64,000 nt of DNA from Flavobacteriales bacterium (GCA_025210295.1 JAOASC010000041.1:32809-96808); one strand, 5' to 3'. Shown: positions 17,214 through 27,246, numbered from the stretch's first letter. The notes: a model not told the origin generated them from the sequence alone. Numbers and translations: made by a program.

Positions 17214-19997
17214 TTACTCTTTGATAATTTTATGTATTTCGTTTCTACTATTTGAACTGTATTTCAATATATAGAGTCCTTTAGGTAAAGGAGAAATATC
17301 TATTTGACTACTATATTCTGTTAATAAAAGTTTACCATTTAAGCTAAACACTTCGAATTTAGCATTTTCTACTGACTCTATTTTCACATTGATTATCCCA
17401 GCAGTTGGATTAGGAAAAATAACGAATTTGGGCTTTTTAACTTTCTCTACAATATTGGTCTCAACCCCATTAGATATTTCGACTAAGCCAACGACTTTAT
17501 AAACATCATTGCTACTTTTTTGTGTACAATAAAAAGTTACTGACACTTCAAACAAGCCTTGACTATGATGAGGAGCAACAACAGTATCAATAAATATTAG
17601 CTCATTCCCAGATTGCCAAACAGAAACATTTAATTCGGCATTATTAGAATCCAAATACACTAAGCTATTGACAACAGCTGAATCTATAGGAATTTGATAA
17701 TCAATACTACAATTTTCCGAAAATATTGAAAGACTATCTACAACAACTCCATTAATATTAAAATGAGTCCATGTATTTTCGCTTGATGCAATAGCATAAG
17801 GCAATACAATCGTATCTGTTCCAACAATACCATCAAATACCCAAACATGATGCACTCCTTCACATAAACTATCTTCAAAAGTTAACCCTCCCATTAATCC
17901 ATTTACTCCATCATAAGATATAAGTGTACTATCTGAATTAAAGGCATTGTGATCTACAATAACAACACCATTACAACTTCCTGAATCAGAATGTGTATAA
18001 ATCCCTACTCTAAATTGCTCTACAGTAAAATCAACTTCAAGCGTATCATTATTAGTGTTGATAACATACAAACTATAATTTTGACTACACAAGTTTTCAA
18101 ATATACTATCTTGAGTAAAGTTAATTCCATCAATTGAATACCAATAATTCGTAGCACCTGATAAAATCTTTACCTTCATACTTCCGTTACAATTATCAAT
18201 ACTTGGTTGGGTTTCTAAGAAAGCAATACTATTGGTTATAAATTCTGTATTCACAGTATCACCATAAGTATTTACCACCCTCAACGTATTAATAGCCGGA
18301 CAGAGACTATCTAAAGAATTTTCTGTACCAAAACTACCTCCATTCCAAGAATAATAAAACGGTCCTGAATTCGAGTTAACTGTTACTTCAACTTTGCTAT
18401 AGCAAGTGAAGCTATTGGTTACATTAATTATAACATCATTAATTACAAGGCTATCTACTTGAGGAATCACGAGGGTTGAATCAATATAGAAATTTTTTAT
18501 CGCTGTATCGCCTAATGAATTTAAGACTTTTAATTCATGTACGCCAACACATAACCCATTGATAATTGAGTCGCTTTGATAACTACCTCCATCCCAAGAA
18601 TATTGATAGGGACCTGTAGTTGATGAAACAACTGCTTCCGCTCTTCCTGTACAATTTAAAGTATCTGGGAAAGTCACCACATCAAGGCTTGATAGAAAAG
18701 CTAAATCTTCTATTTCAAACAACCTCGAAATGGTATCCCCATTAGAAAAGATAATGGTTACAGTATGATAACCATAACATAATCCCCATCTTTGAGGCGT
18801 ATTATTACTTGAACTACCATCCCATAAATATTGATCTACACTTCCATTTGCAAAAACAAAAGCTTCTCCAGAGCAATTGGAAGTATCTGGAGAGAATGCA
18901 AACCCCAATACTTCAACGGAATCGATAGAAAAAGTTGTATGGACTGTATCTCCTAATACATTGATCATTGATAAACTGTGTAATCCTGAGCATAAGCCTG
19001 CAATTAAACTATCCCCACCATAAGCACTATTATCCCATGAATATTGATAAGGACCATTACTTGAATAATTAGACACCATGGCCATTCCTCCACAGTTAGA
19101 AGTATCTACCATTGTGCTGATGATATAACTAAGCGACTCTTGAACGACAAAGTTGGTTGTAACAGTATCACCAACGCCATTGACTACAGAAAGTATATGA
19201 TTACCATGACATAGATTCCCTACTGTTGAACTCGCATTAAAAGCACCATTATCCCATGAATACAAAAATGGAGGAACACTTTGAACGGTTGCAGTCGCTG
19301 TCCCATTGCAACTATTATCATCATCTGTGGTGATAATATCTACAGGAAAAGAAGAAGAACCTAAACTATCAATATAAAAGGAAGTCTCAAAACCAATAGG
19401 GCTAAAGAAACGGTAATAACCATGACATATACTATCTATAGAATAAGCTCCTTGAAGCAAAATTGTATCAGCAATTGGGGCTCCGAAACTTTCACTATGG
19501 TACAATTCATTAGTAACATTACTATTCCAGTACCCGGAATTTGAAGTGTAGGTCATTGAATCAATTTTAAATGCACCTAAACAAATCAAAGAATTAATGA
19601 CATAGTCAAACCCCACTCTCTGATAACCTGGATCGGAATTCCCTAACATCGCCTTACTTTTAATAAACCCTAGTGTATCATTCGTTAGCGAATCAATAGC
19701 ATAAGCTTTAAAAGCCTGGAACATACCACTTATAGGATCAAACGATACATCATAAACAGTATCAGAGTAGATAATAGAATCAGAGGTAACATCAAATCTT
19801 CCATTATTATAATTAATCTCATCTCCAAGAATAACTTTATACTTTACAGGGTTGTCATGGTTCTTAAATTCAAATTTTAAAGATGCATCATGTGCACCAA
19901 AGGAAGAATAAGGATAATGCTTTAATGAAAAAAATTGTTGTGCTATTGAAAAAGAAAAGGGAGCTAATAATAATAGAACCAAAATAATACGTTTCAT
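17214..19997 (-). CDS. Large secreted SprB-like repeat protein with type IX sorting domain
   Basis: A 927-residue cell-surface or secreted protein. The start at 19997 was chosen because it gives a clean signal peptide (MKRIILVLLLLAPFSFSIAQ); the longer frame adds 14 unlikely residues. The middle holds seven clear imperfect repeats of 55-70 residues, plus a degenerate one before them. Each has a Cys near its start (NCxG), a YSWDNG-like turn, a second Cys (GLCxG), and LxVxNxxGDTV. These look like SprB-type repeats, and the two cysteines may pair. The last 75 residues are a type A T9SS sorting domain (FVIFPNPTAGIINVKI, LNGKLLL, LPKGLYILKYSS). Probable adhesin or structural surface protein; the ligand is unknown. 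Confidence 0.88.
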   Translation of the reverse strand: MKRIILVLLLLAPFSFSIAQQFFSLKHYPYSSFGAHDASLKFEFKNHDNPVKYKVILGDEINYNNGRFDVTSDSIIYSDTVYDVSFDPISGMFQAFKAYAIDSLTNDTLGFIKSKAMLGNSDPGYQRVGFDYVINSLICLGAFKIDSMTYTSNSGYWNSNVTNELYHSESFGAPIADTILLQGAYSIDSICHGYYRFFSPIGFETSFYIDSLGSSSFPVDIITTDDDNSCNGTATATVQSVPPFLYSWDNGAFNASSTVGNLCHGNHILSVVNGVGDTVTTNFVVQESLSYIISTMVDTSNCGGMAMVSNYSSNGPYQYSWDNSAYGGDSLIAGLCSGLHSLSMINVLGDTVHTTFSIDSVEVLGFAFSPDTSNCSGEAFVFANGSVDQYLWDGSSSNNTPQRWGLCYGYHTVTIIFSNGDTISRLFEIEDLAFLSSLDVVTFPDTLNCTGRAEAVVSSTTGPYQYSWDGGSYQSDSIINGLCVGVHELKVLNSLGDTAIKNFYIDSTLVIPQVDSLVINDVIINVTNSFTCYSKVEVTVNSNSGPFYYSWNGGSFGTENSLDSLCPAINTLRVVNTYGDTVNTEFITNSIAFLETQPSIDNCNGSMKVKILSGATNYWYSIDGINFTQDSIFENLCSQNYSLYVINTNNDTLEVDFTVEQFRVGIYTHSDSGSCNGVVIVDHNAFNSDSTLISYDGVNGLMGGLTFEDSLCEGVHHVWVFDGIVGTDTIVLPYAIASSENTWTHFNINGVVVDSLSIFSENCSIDYQIPIDSAVVNSLVYLDSNNAELNVSVWQSGNELIFIDTVVAPHHSQGLFEVSVTFYCTQKSSNDVYKVVGLVEISNGVETNIVEKVKKPKFVIFPNPTAGIINVKIESVENAKFEVFSLNGKLLLTEYSSQIDISPLPKGLYILKYSSNSRNEIHKIIKE
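17790..19337 (-). repeat. Coding tandem repeats (seven SprB-like units)
   Basis: Within the large surface protein, seven consecutive units of roughly 170-220 bases encode the pattern NC-G, YSWD-G, LC-G and GDTV. Units are diverged at DNA level, so this is an old duplication series rather than a recently expanded satellite. Confidence 0.75.
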
Positions 19998-20020
19998 AAT
20001 CCACACTTTTTTACAAAAAT

Positions 20021-20052
20021 ACAAAAAGCCATTGTACAAAATACAATGGCTT
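20021..20052 (-). terminator. Rho-independent terminator after gltX
   Basis: On the minus strand AAGCCATTGTA, a 5-base loop and TACAATGGCTT are followed by TTTTTGTATTTTT. It lies about 30 bases after the gltX stop and separates it from the repeat-protein gene. Confidence 0.8.
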
Positions 20053-20082
20053 CTTTTTTATTATTAATACAGTACTAATCTA

Positions 20083-21639
20083 CTATACTGAAGCAGCTTT
20101 TAAAGCCTCCACTTTTGCTATTCCCTCTTCAATTCTAGGAATAACATATTCTTTTCCTAAAACCGAGCAGATATGAAACATTGATGGCCCCATTCCTTTA
20201 CCAGTAACTAACAACCTAAACCCTGGCCCTACTTTACCAAATCCATATTCATTTTTCTCTAAATATGCTTGAAATTTAGCCTCTATATTTTCTGTTGTAA
20301 ACGAATCGATTGACTTTAGCTCAACCAATAACTCTTGCATAATGGTAGCGGTATCTTCTTTCCACTTCTTCTTCACTGTTTTAGGATCATAGTCCTTAAC
20401 ATCTTCAAAAAAGTAACGTCCTTCGTCTAACATATCTTCAACAAAAGTTGCTCTTTCTTTCATTAATTCACAAACTTGCTCTACATATTCTTTACAAACC
20501 TCTATTTTTTGTTCTTCTAGAATAGGGATTAACAATTCTGCTAATTCTGAATTCGACTTTGCTCTTAAGTATTGTTGGTTAAACCACTTCGTTTTATCTG
20601 GATCAAACTTAGAACCACTCTTCCCTACACGTTCTAATGTAAATGCTTCAGCTAGTTCTTCTACCGAAAATAACTCTTGCGGAGTTCCAGGGTTCCATCC
20701 TAAAAATGCCAACATATTGACAAATGCATCTGCTAAATATCCTTTCTCACGATATCCTGAAGAAGTATCTCCAGATGTAGGATCATTCCACTCTAATGGA
20801 AACACAGGAAAACCTAATCGATCTCCATCTCTTTTACTTAACTTCCCATGACCATCTGGTTTTAAAATCAATGGTAAATGAGCAAACTTAGGCATGGTAT
20901 CCTCCCAACCTAAATAACGATATAACAAAACATGTAAAGGCGCAGATGGTAACCACTCCTCTCCTCTAATTACATGTGTAATTTGCATCAAGTGATCATC
21001 AACAATATTTGCCAAATGATAAGTAGGCATACCGTCAGACTTATAGATAACCTTATCGTCCATGTTATTGGTATTCACAATTACCCAACCTCTAATTTCA
21101 TCATGAAAACGCACTTCCTCATTTCTTGGCATTTTCAAACGTAAAGTATAAGGATCACCATTCGCCAACCTTTTCTCTACCTCATCAGCAGAAAGGCTAA
21201 CAGAGTTTTTCATTGAACCACGGGTAATAGAGTTATATTGCCAATTAGCCATTTTAGCACTTTTAGCCATTTCACGCATTGCGTTCAACTCTTCAGCTGT
21301 ATCAAAAGCGTAATAAGCATGTCCACTCTCTACTAACTGAAATGCATAATCTTTATAAATTCCTGCTTCCTTTCGCTCTGATTGCTTATATGGACCTAAA
21401 TCTCCACCTACTCCCTGACCTTCATTAGGAGAAATTCCACACCAAGCCAAAGCTTCTAGAATATACTCTTCTGCCCCTTGAACCAATCGAGTTTGATCGG
21501 TATCTTCTATCCTCAATAAAAAATCTCCGCCATGTTTTTTGGCAAATAAATAATTATATAATGCCGTTCTTACTCCTCCAATATGTAATGGACCTGTTGG
21601 ACTAGGTGCAAACCTTACTCTAACTTTTGTATTACTCAT
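20083..21639 (-). CDS. gltX: Glutamyl-tRNA synthetase
   Basis: Class I aminoacyl-tRNA synthetase that charges tRNA-Glu (and, in species lacking GlnRS, tRNA-Gln). The start at 21639 gives 518 residues beginning MSNTKVRVRFAPSPTG; the upstream in-frame ATG would add 11 residues and place the start before the predicted promoter element. The HIGH-type motif is PSPTGPLHIGG, and the KMSKS-type motif is GKLSKRDG. The dialect MPTYHLANIVDDHLMQITHV and RGEEWLPSAP are typical. The C-terminal half is the helical anticodon-binding domain. Flanked by its own promoter and terminator, it looks monocistronic. Confidence 0.96.
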   Translation of the reverse strand: MSNTKVRVRFAPSPTGPLHIGGVRTALYNYLFAKKHGGDFLLRIEDTDQTRLVQGAEEYILEALAWCGISPNEGQGVGGDLGPYKQSERKEAGIYKDYAFQLVESGHAYYAFDTAEELNAMREMAKSAKMANWQYNSITRGSMKNSVSLSADEVEKRLANGDPYTLRLKMPRNEEVRFHDEIRGWVIVNTNNMDDKVIYKSDGMPTYHLANIVDDHLMQITHVIRGEEWLPSAPLHVLLYRYLGWEDTMPKFAHLPLILKPDGHGKLSKRDGDRLGFPVFPLEWNDPTSGDTSSGYREKGYLADAFVNMLAFLGWNPGTPQELFSVEELAEAFTLERVGKSGSKFDPDKTKWFNQQYLRAKSNSELAELLIPILEEQKIEVCKEYVEQVCELMKERATFVEDMLDEGRYFFEDVKDYDPKTVKKKWKEDTATIMQELLVELKSIDSFTTENIEAKFQAYLEKNEYGFGKVGPGFRLLVTGKGMGPSMFHICSVLGKEYVIPRIEEGIAKVEALKAASV

Positions 21640-21669
21640 AATAATCTTGTGAATTTTCCTAAAAATAGG

Positions 21670-21677
21670 CAAAGATA
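21670..21677 (-). promoter_or_regulatory. -7 promoter element upstream of gltX
   Basis: On the minus strand TATCTTTG matches TAnnTTTG and lies about 31 bases before the gltX ATG. The -33 region is not obvious. Confidence 0.4.
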
Positions 21678-21708
21678 GCCTTTGAAAATGAAAGTTAAAA
21701 ACCTTTCG

Positions 21709-21741
21709 TTGTTATAAATTCATCTTTTATCTATAGTTTTG
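21709..21741 (+). promoter_or_regulatory. Bacteroidota-type promoter for the unknown secreted protein at 21759
   Basis: TTG at 21709 and TAGTTTTG at 21734 are separated by 22 bases, within the TTG-N17-23-TAnnTTTG spacing described for Flavobacterium. The start codon is 18 bases further on, so the leader would be very short. Confidence 0.5.
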
Positions 21742-21758
21742 TGAAAAAATAATAAAAA

Positions 21759-23342
21759 ATGAAAAAAATAAACTTGATAATCTTCTTTTTTGCAATATCA
21801 CTTTCATTTTTTGCACAACTGCAAAAATCTCAACAAGCCCATATCACATGGGGTGATGAACTTAAATTTAAAAAAGGAGAAGAATTCATAAAATACCTAG
21901 GAAAAGATTCTAGAAATCACTTTTTAATTAAGTCGTTAAAAAGAGGGAGTCAATATGAAATCAATATTTTCGGTAATGACATGGGCTTAAAAAACAAAGC
22001 GGTGATTGACATGAAACACCATGGAAACTACAGAATGACTTATGAAGGTTCTTACTTGATTAACAATAACATCTATGTTTTTAGTTCATTCCCAGATAAG
22101 AAAAATAAAATCAATAGGCTCTACTGTAGAACCTTTGATAAAAATGATTTAAGTATTGGGAAATTAACCGAAATCGAACAGCTTCCTTATGAGAAAGGAA
22201 AGTTTAAGGGATCTTTTGGAGTAGAGGTCTCGGATGATGAATCTATGTTATTGGTGTATTTAGGTAAGCCTTATGAAAAAAATGCACCAGAAAAATTTGG
22301 CTTTACAGTATTAGATGAAAAACTAAATGAAAAGTGGAAAAAAGACATTGAACTTCCTTATACAGAACAATTTTTTAAAATTCAGGATTATCAAATTAAT
22401 AATGACGGAGATGTTTACCTCCTAGGAAAGGAATATAAAGAACGTAAAAAAGATCGAATTAAAGGAGCTCCCAACTACAAATATCACATACTTGCTTATC
22501 TTGACAATGGTAGAAAAATAAAAGATTATGAAATTAATTTAGAGGATAAGTTTATTACCGATATTACCTACAAAATTGCTAAAAATGGTGATCTCATTTG
22601 TTCTGGTCTATACTCAAAAAATGGGACAACCAGCATTAAAGGAGCTTTTTATATGACCATAGACTTTGACACTCGAAAAATTAAAAACAACAGTATTAGA
22701 GAGTTTGAAGAAGATTTTATTACACAAGGTTGGTCCGACAAAGAAATTGCTAAAGCGAAGAAAAAAGAGCTCAAAAAAGATAAAGCAATTGAAATGTACC
22801 AATACGACCTTAGTGATTTTATCTTAAAAGAGGATGGTGGAGCCATTCTATTGGCTGAACAATTTTACATTACCGTCTCTACTTATACTACTACTGACGC
22901 CAACGGAAATACAACAACAAGAACTGTTTATCATTATCACTACAATGATGTAATACTCGTTAATATTTCTCCTAAAGGGAAAATCGAATGGGTGACAAAA
23001 GTTGAAAAGAGTCAACACAGTACCAATGATGGTGGGTATCTTTCTTCTTATGTTCTTCAAGTAGATGGAGACCAACTTCACTTAATTTACAATGAAAGTG
23101 CGCGTAATTATTTTGAAAAAGAAGAAAGAAAAGGGATGAAACGTAAAGATAAAAATGCTTACCTTACTGTAATTGCTACAGTAGAAAGTAATGGTGAATA
23201 CCAAAAGGAGATTCTAATCAACGCTAGTGAAGAAAACACCTATCCAGTGCCTAAATTTTCGGAACAAATTAATGATAAACAACTGTTAATTTATACTCGA
23301 AGAAAGAAAAGTAGAAAATTTGCCTTAGTTGATTTTAAATAA
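21759..23342 (+). CDS. Secreted hypothetical protein, possibly beta-propeller
   Basis: A 527-residue protein with a signal peptide (MKKINLIIFFFAISLSFFAQ). The mature chain is rich in Lys, Asp and Tyr and shows repeating strand-turn patterns such as YLISNNNIYVFSSF-like, YQINNDGDVYLLGKEY, ITYKIAKNGDLICSGLYS and ILKEDGGAILLAEQFY, spaced as in beta-propeller blades. No catalytic motif is visible. There is no T9SS sorting domain (it ends KSRKFALVDFK), so it is probably periplasmic or outer-membrane associated. The FG-GAP surface protein gene follows 9 bases later and is probably co-transcribed. I do not recognise a named family. Confidence 0.65.
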   Translation: MKKINLIIFFFAISLSFFAQLQKSQQAHITWGDELKFKKGEEFIKYLGKDSRNHFLIKSLKRGSQYEINIFGNDMGLKNKAVIDMKHHGNYRMTYEGSYLINNNIYVFSSFPDKKNKINRLYCRTFDKNDLSIGKLTEIEQLPYEKGKFKGSFGVEVSDDESMLLVYLGKPYEKNAPEKFGFTVLDEKLNEKWKKDIELPYTEQFFKIQDYQINNDGDVYLLGKEYKERKKDRIKGAPNYKYHILAYLDNGRKIKDYEINLEDKFITDITYKIAKNGDLICSGLYSKNGTTSIKGAFYMTIDFDTRKIKNNSIREFEEDFITQGWSDKEIAKAKKKELKKDKAIEMYQYDLSDFILKEDGGAILLAEQFYITVSTYTTTDANGNTTTRTVYHYHYNDVILVNISPKGKIEWVTKVEKSQHSTNDGGYLSSYVLQVDGDQLHLIYNESARNYFEKEERKGMKRKDKNAYLTVIATVESNGEYQKEILINASEENTYPVPKFSEQINDKQLLIYTRRKKSRKFALVDFK

Positions 23343-23351
23343 ATTGTTGCA

Positions 23352-26249
23352 ATGAAGAAGATCTTTTTTATTCTCCTAATACCTATCCTGAGTTATGCTC
23401 AACCCATCCGTTTTGATTATGGGCAAAACCTAGCGATCAATGAAAATATTGTTTGCTCTTTTCAAGACTTTTATCATCCAGAGCCCATTCATTACATTGA
23501 TGTGAATGGAGATGGAAAACTAGATGCCTTAACCTCTGGTAACGCTATGAGTCTCTTTAACAGACAATCATTTTTATACATACAAGATAGCGTGGGTTAT
23601 TATACCAATACTGCTATTCCTTTTAAATATTCGAATGTTAATGCAGCCTTTGGTGATGTTGACAACGACGGTGATGTTGACTTAATTGTATCTGGAACGC
23701 AGCAAAGTGGCACCTACAGCACCAAACTATTATTAAACGATGGTAACGGAGATTTCTCAACTGAAGCTCCAATTCCTGTAGCCCATAATTTCTGGGGTAA
23801 ATTTCAATTTGCAGATGTTGACAACGACAATGACCTCGACTTTTTTTACGTTGGTTTTGATGTTGGAAACAATGCACAAAGTAAATTATGCTTAAATGAT
23901 GGGAATGGGAATTTTTCTGTTTCAAACACCGTAACTTTTGCTAAAGTTCATAGTGGAGGTATTGCTTTTGCCGATATTGATGGAGACAATGACTTGGACT
24001 TATTTTATACAGGAAAATTCTATTCCAACAGCTATGCTTATTTATACACTAATGATGGGAATGGAAATTATAGTCAAGTTTCTGGAACCAGCTTTACAGG
24101 GGTAACCAAGCCTAATATTTCTTTTGAAGATGTTGATGGAGATAATGATTTGGACCTATTCTACACAGGACTTCCTGATGGGTCAACCCCAAGTTTTATC
24201 ACAAAATATTACAACAATGATGGAAGTGGAGGTTTTTCGGATAATACAACAGCTCCTTTTTACACCAACGAACATACTTCTTTTCATTTTGAAGATATTG
24301 ACAATGATAATAGTAAGGAATTAATTTTTATCAATAATAATCAAGAGGATGGCATCAACAATGAAATCTATACAAACGATGGGAGTGGAAATTTCACTCT
24401 GAACACCACTTTTTATTTAAACACCAACTTGCATACAATTACATTTTCTGATTTAGACAATGATAACGATCTAGATATCACTGATGCTAAATCAGCAACC
24501 TTTTATCTCAATGATGGGAATGGAAATTTTTATGAATCCAAAGGAATAAGTGAAGGAACTATAGCTCTAGGTGACATTGATGGAGACAACGACCTTGACA
24601 TCTTAGTTTCAGGGCTTAACACCTCTTATTTATTTAGTGGCTTAACTCCAAGTTTAAGTGAAGACACGTTGATTACAACAATATACTTAAACAATGGAAT
24701 TGGTGGTTACACCCCTATAGCTGGATTACCTTTTGAGGGGCTAATCACATCTAAAGCAAAATTCTTTGATGCCGATGGAGACCTTGACCTTGACCTTTTT
24801 ATTCTTGGAAAAAATACAAACAACATTAAAGTCGCACAGCTCTTCTTAAATGATGGCAATGGAAACTTCACTTTAAACACTTCTAACTTTGATGGGGTAA
24901 CAGGCGATTTCGATTTGGGAGACTATGATGGCGACAACGATCTTGATATTCTAGTTATTGGGACCAATAATATTCCCAACCTTACTGTTACAATGTATGC
25001 TAACGATGGAAATGCTAATTATACCAATATGGGCGATCTTAACCTCTTTCAACTCTATGATGGTGCAGTACAATTTGCAGATATCGATGGCGACAACGAC
25101 TTAGACCTTTATCTAGGTGGTTATGTAGCACTAGGGGTAACTCCAGGAATTCTTTTTACCAACGACGGAAACGGAAACTACTCACCTCTCGACACCTTAA
25201 ATGGAGCCTACAAGGGAGACGCAGTATTCGCTGATATTGACGGTGACAATGACTTAGACCTTTTAACCTCAGATCGGTACGAAGGTTCTACTCTTTATAA
25301 GAATGATGGGAATGGTGTTTTCTCTGTTTACAATGACAGTACTTTAAACACTGCCGAAAATGGAGAACTTTCATTTGGTGATTTAGATCAAGACGGTGAC
25401 CTAGACTTATTCATTACTGGAGGAAACTCTTCTTCAGCATTTCACACCAGTTATTACACCAACGATGGCAATGGGAACTATGCGCTTCTAATCGATTCTG
25501 TTTTTACTGATGTAGCCTATAGTTCGATCGCAATTGGAAATTTAGACAACGACACCTTAGAAGAAGTAATCTATCTAGGAAGAAAAGATCACAACTATTC
25601 GATTAAAAGTGTCGTAAAAATTCATCAAGTAATTGGGCTTGCTAATACAGGTTCAGAATCGGTTTATGCTTGTGATGATTATGTATGGAACAATGATTCT
25701 ACTTATAGTTCTACAGGCTCATATTCCTTTCTATTTACCAATGAACAAGGTTGCGACTCTCTAGCCACACTCCATTTAACGATAGGGACTTTAGAGACGG
25801 TAATCACCTTTGCAAATGACACCATTTCCCCTACATTTACGGGCGACACTTACCAATGGATTGATTGTAACAATGGAACTGCCCTTACTAATGAAACTGA
25901 TTCTATTTTTATTCCTACAACAAATGGTACTTATGCCTTGGTGATGACACAAGGAAGTTGTTCTGACACCTCAAACTGTATTTTGATTACGCACTTATCT
26001 ATTGATGAGCATTCGGATAATCAGGCGATAGTTGTTCCAAACCCTGGAAGTGATTATATAACCGTTCAAACGTCCAACTACAATCCCGTTGATCTAACAA
26101 TTTTTAATTTAGAAGGAAAAATGGTACAATCTCATCATAAGATCAACAGTTCTGCGCCTATTTCCATCACAAATTTACCCCAGGGCATCTATTACATTAG
26201 AATTGTAACAGCCCATAAAATAGAAACTTTAAAATTCGTTAAACAATAA
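23352..26249 (+). CDS. FG-GAP/VCBS repeat surface protein with type IX sorting domain
   Basis: A 965-residue secreted protein. After a signal peptide (MKKIFFILLIPILSYAQ), residues about 45-780 contain around a dozen FG-GAP/VCBS-like repeats, each with an acidic loop of the form DxDxDxDLDL (DVDNDGDVDLI, DIDGDNDLDLF) and a following NDGNGNF strand. The acidic loops resemble calcium-binding sites of integrin-type propellers. A Cys-containing segment (VYACDDYVWNND) follows at about 775, and residues from about 890 to 965 are a T9SS sorting domain (VPNPGSDYITVQT, NLEGKMVQ, LPQGIYYIRIVT). Likely a cell-surface adhesin or binding protein; the ligand is unknown. Confidence 0.9.
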   Translation: MKKIFFILLIPILSYAQPIRFDYGQNLAINENIVCSFQDFYHPEPIHYIDVNGDGKLDALTSGNAMSLFNRQSFLYIQDSVGYYTNTAIPFKYSNVNAAFGDVDNDGDVDLIVSGTQQSGTYSTKLLLNDGNGDFSTEAPIPVAHNFWGKFQFADVDNDNDLDFFYVGFDVGNNAQSKLCLNDGNGNFSVSNTVTFAKVHSGGIAFADIDGDNDLDLFYTGKFYSNSYAYLYTNDGNGNYSQVSGTSFTGVTKPNISFEDVDGDNDLDLFYTGLPDGSTPSFITKYYNNDGSGGFSDNTTAPFYTNEHTSFHFEDIDNDNSKELIFINNNQEDGINNEIYTNDGSGNFTLNTTFYLNTNLHTITFSDLDNDNDLDITDAKSATFYLNDGNGNFYESKGISEGTIALGDIDGDNDLDILVSGLNTSYLFSGLTPSLSEDTLITTIYLNNGIGGYTPIAGLPFEGLITSKAKFFDADGDLDLDLFILGKNTNNIKVAQLFLNDGNGNFTLNTSNFDGVTGDFDLGDYDGDNDLDILVIGTNNIPNLTVTMYANDGNANYTNMGDLNLFQLYDGAVQFADIDGDNDLDLYLGGYVALGVTPGILFTNDGNGNYSPLDTLNGAYKGDAVFADIDGDNDLDLLTSDRYEGSTLYKNDGNGVFSVYNDSTLNTAENGELSFGDLDQDGDLDLFITGGNSSSAFHTSYYTNDGNGNYALLIDSVFTDVAYSSIAIGNLDNDTLEEVIYLGRKDHNYSIKSVVKIHQVIGLANTGSESVYACDDYVWNNDSTYSSTGSYSFLFTNEQGCDSLATLHLTIGTLETVITFANDTISPTFTGDTYQWIDCNNGTALTNETDSIFIPTTNGTYALVMTQGSCSDTSNCILITHLSIDEHSDNQAIVVPNPGSDYITVQTSNYNPVDLTIFNLEGKMVQSHHKINSSAPISITNLPQGIYYIRIVTAHKIETLKFVKQ

Positions 26250-26279
26250 CGCGAGAATAATGCAGCTAAGATATTTCGT

Positions 26280-26287
26280 TATCTTTG
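26280..26287 (+). promoter_or_regulatory. -7 promoter element upstream of the enoyl-CoA hydratase gene
   Basis: TATCTTTG matches TAnnTTTG, 22 bases before the ATG. No convincing -33 element is seen. Confidence 0.4.
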
Positions 26288-26309
26288 CAGTACTAACAAA
26301 CTGATTATT

Positions 26310-27092
26310 ATGGATTACAACAATATTTTATTAGAAATCAAAGCAAATATTGCTTACATCACAATTAATAGACCTAAACAATTGAATGCATTAAACAAAG
26401 TAACAATTGAAGAATTGAACCATGCGTTTACTGCTATTGAAGACAACAACACAGTTCAGGTAGTGATTCTAACAGGTAGTGGAGATAAAGCTTTTGTTGC
26501 TGGTGCTGACATCAAAGAATTTGCTGGATTTAGCGTAGAAGAAGGGAAATTATTATCGGCAGAGGGACATCAGAAACTATTCAACTTGGTAGAAAACCTT
26601 TCTAAACCTGTCATTGCTGCAGTCAATGGTTTTGCTTTAGGAGGAGGGTTAGAATTGGCCATGTCTGCACATATTAGAATTGCTTCAGACAACGCTAAAC
26701 TTGGGTTACCTGAAGTTTCTTTAGGAGTTATCCCTGGATATGGTGGGACACAGCGCTTAACTCAATTGGTTGGAAAAGGAAAAGCTTTTGAGATGATTAC
26801 AACAGCTGGAATGATTGGTGCTGAAGAAGCAGAAAAATGGGGACTAGTCAACAAGGTCGTTGGTACTGAAGAATTAATTGCTACATGTGAAAAGATGGCT
26901 GGAAAAATCATGAAAAATTCTCCAAAAGCAATTAGTAGTGCTATTGTTGCAATTAATGCCCAATATAGAGAAGGTGTTGATGGTTTTGTGACTGAAATAA
27001 CAGAATTTGGAAAATGTTTTGGAACAGAAGATTTTAAAGAGGGAACTGCTGCTTTTATGGAAAAAAGAAAACCAGAGTTTACAGGAAAATAA
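26310..27092 (+). CDS. Enoyl-CoA hydratase / crotonase-family protein
   Basis: A 260-residue crotonase-fold enzyme, predicted to hydrate trans-2-enoyl-CoA in fatty acid or butanoate metabolism. The CoA-binding oxyanion segment AFVAGADIKEF is at about residues 65-75. The catalytic glutamates are in NGFALGGGLELAMS (about 110) and GLPEVSLGVIPGYGGTQRL (about 132-150). Both glutamates of true hydratases (ELAM and PEVSLG) are present. It is similar in size and sequence to short-chain enoyl-CoA hydratases (3-hydroxybutyryl-CoA dehydratase type). It is flanked by its own promoter element and a terminator, hence probably monocistronic. Confidence 0.92.
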   Translation: MDYNNILLEIKANIAYITINRPKQLNALNKVTIEELNHAFTAIEDNNTVQVVILTGSGDKAFVAGADIKEFAGFSVEEGKLLSAEGHQKLFNLVENLSKPVIAAVNGFALGGGLELAMSAHIRIASDNAKLGLPEVSLGVIPGYGGTQRLTQLVGKGKAFEMITTAGMIGAEEAEKWGLVNKVVGTEELIATCEKMAGKIMKNSPKAISSAIVAINAQYREGVDGFVTEITEFGKCFGTEDFKEGTAAFMEKRKPEFTGK

Positions 27093-27120
27093 CTCGTAAA
27101 AACTTACCGATAAAATTGAA

Positions 27121-27161
27121 AAACTCAAGATAAAGTCCACTGTACTGATCTTGAGTTTTTT
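27121..27161 (+). terminator. Rho-independent terminator after the enoyl-CoA hydratase gene
   Basis: AAACTCAAGAT and ATCTTGAGTTT form an 11-base stem around a 16-base loop, followed by TTTTTT. Confidence 0.75.
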
Positions 27162-27246
27162 GTTTCTACATGGGAAAAATGACTCCTCTCCTTCCCCTAT
27201 ATTCTAGTTTGAAAAAATAACTTTTACCAGACTCGCGTTAAATTAA

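Noticed and set aside
24000..25560. Repeated DNA in the FG-GAP gene as a possible CRISPR-like array
   Set aside because: Repeats are coding, in frame, diverged and about 150-200 bases apart; they encode FG-GAP/VCBS units.
27180..27240. Possible -33 element (TTTG at 27208) for the flippase promoter
   Set aside because: Spacing to the TATCTTTG element is about 35 bases, far outside 17-23.
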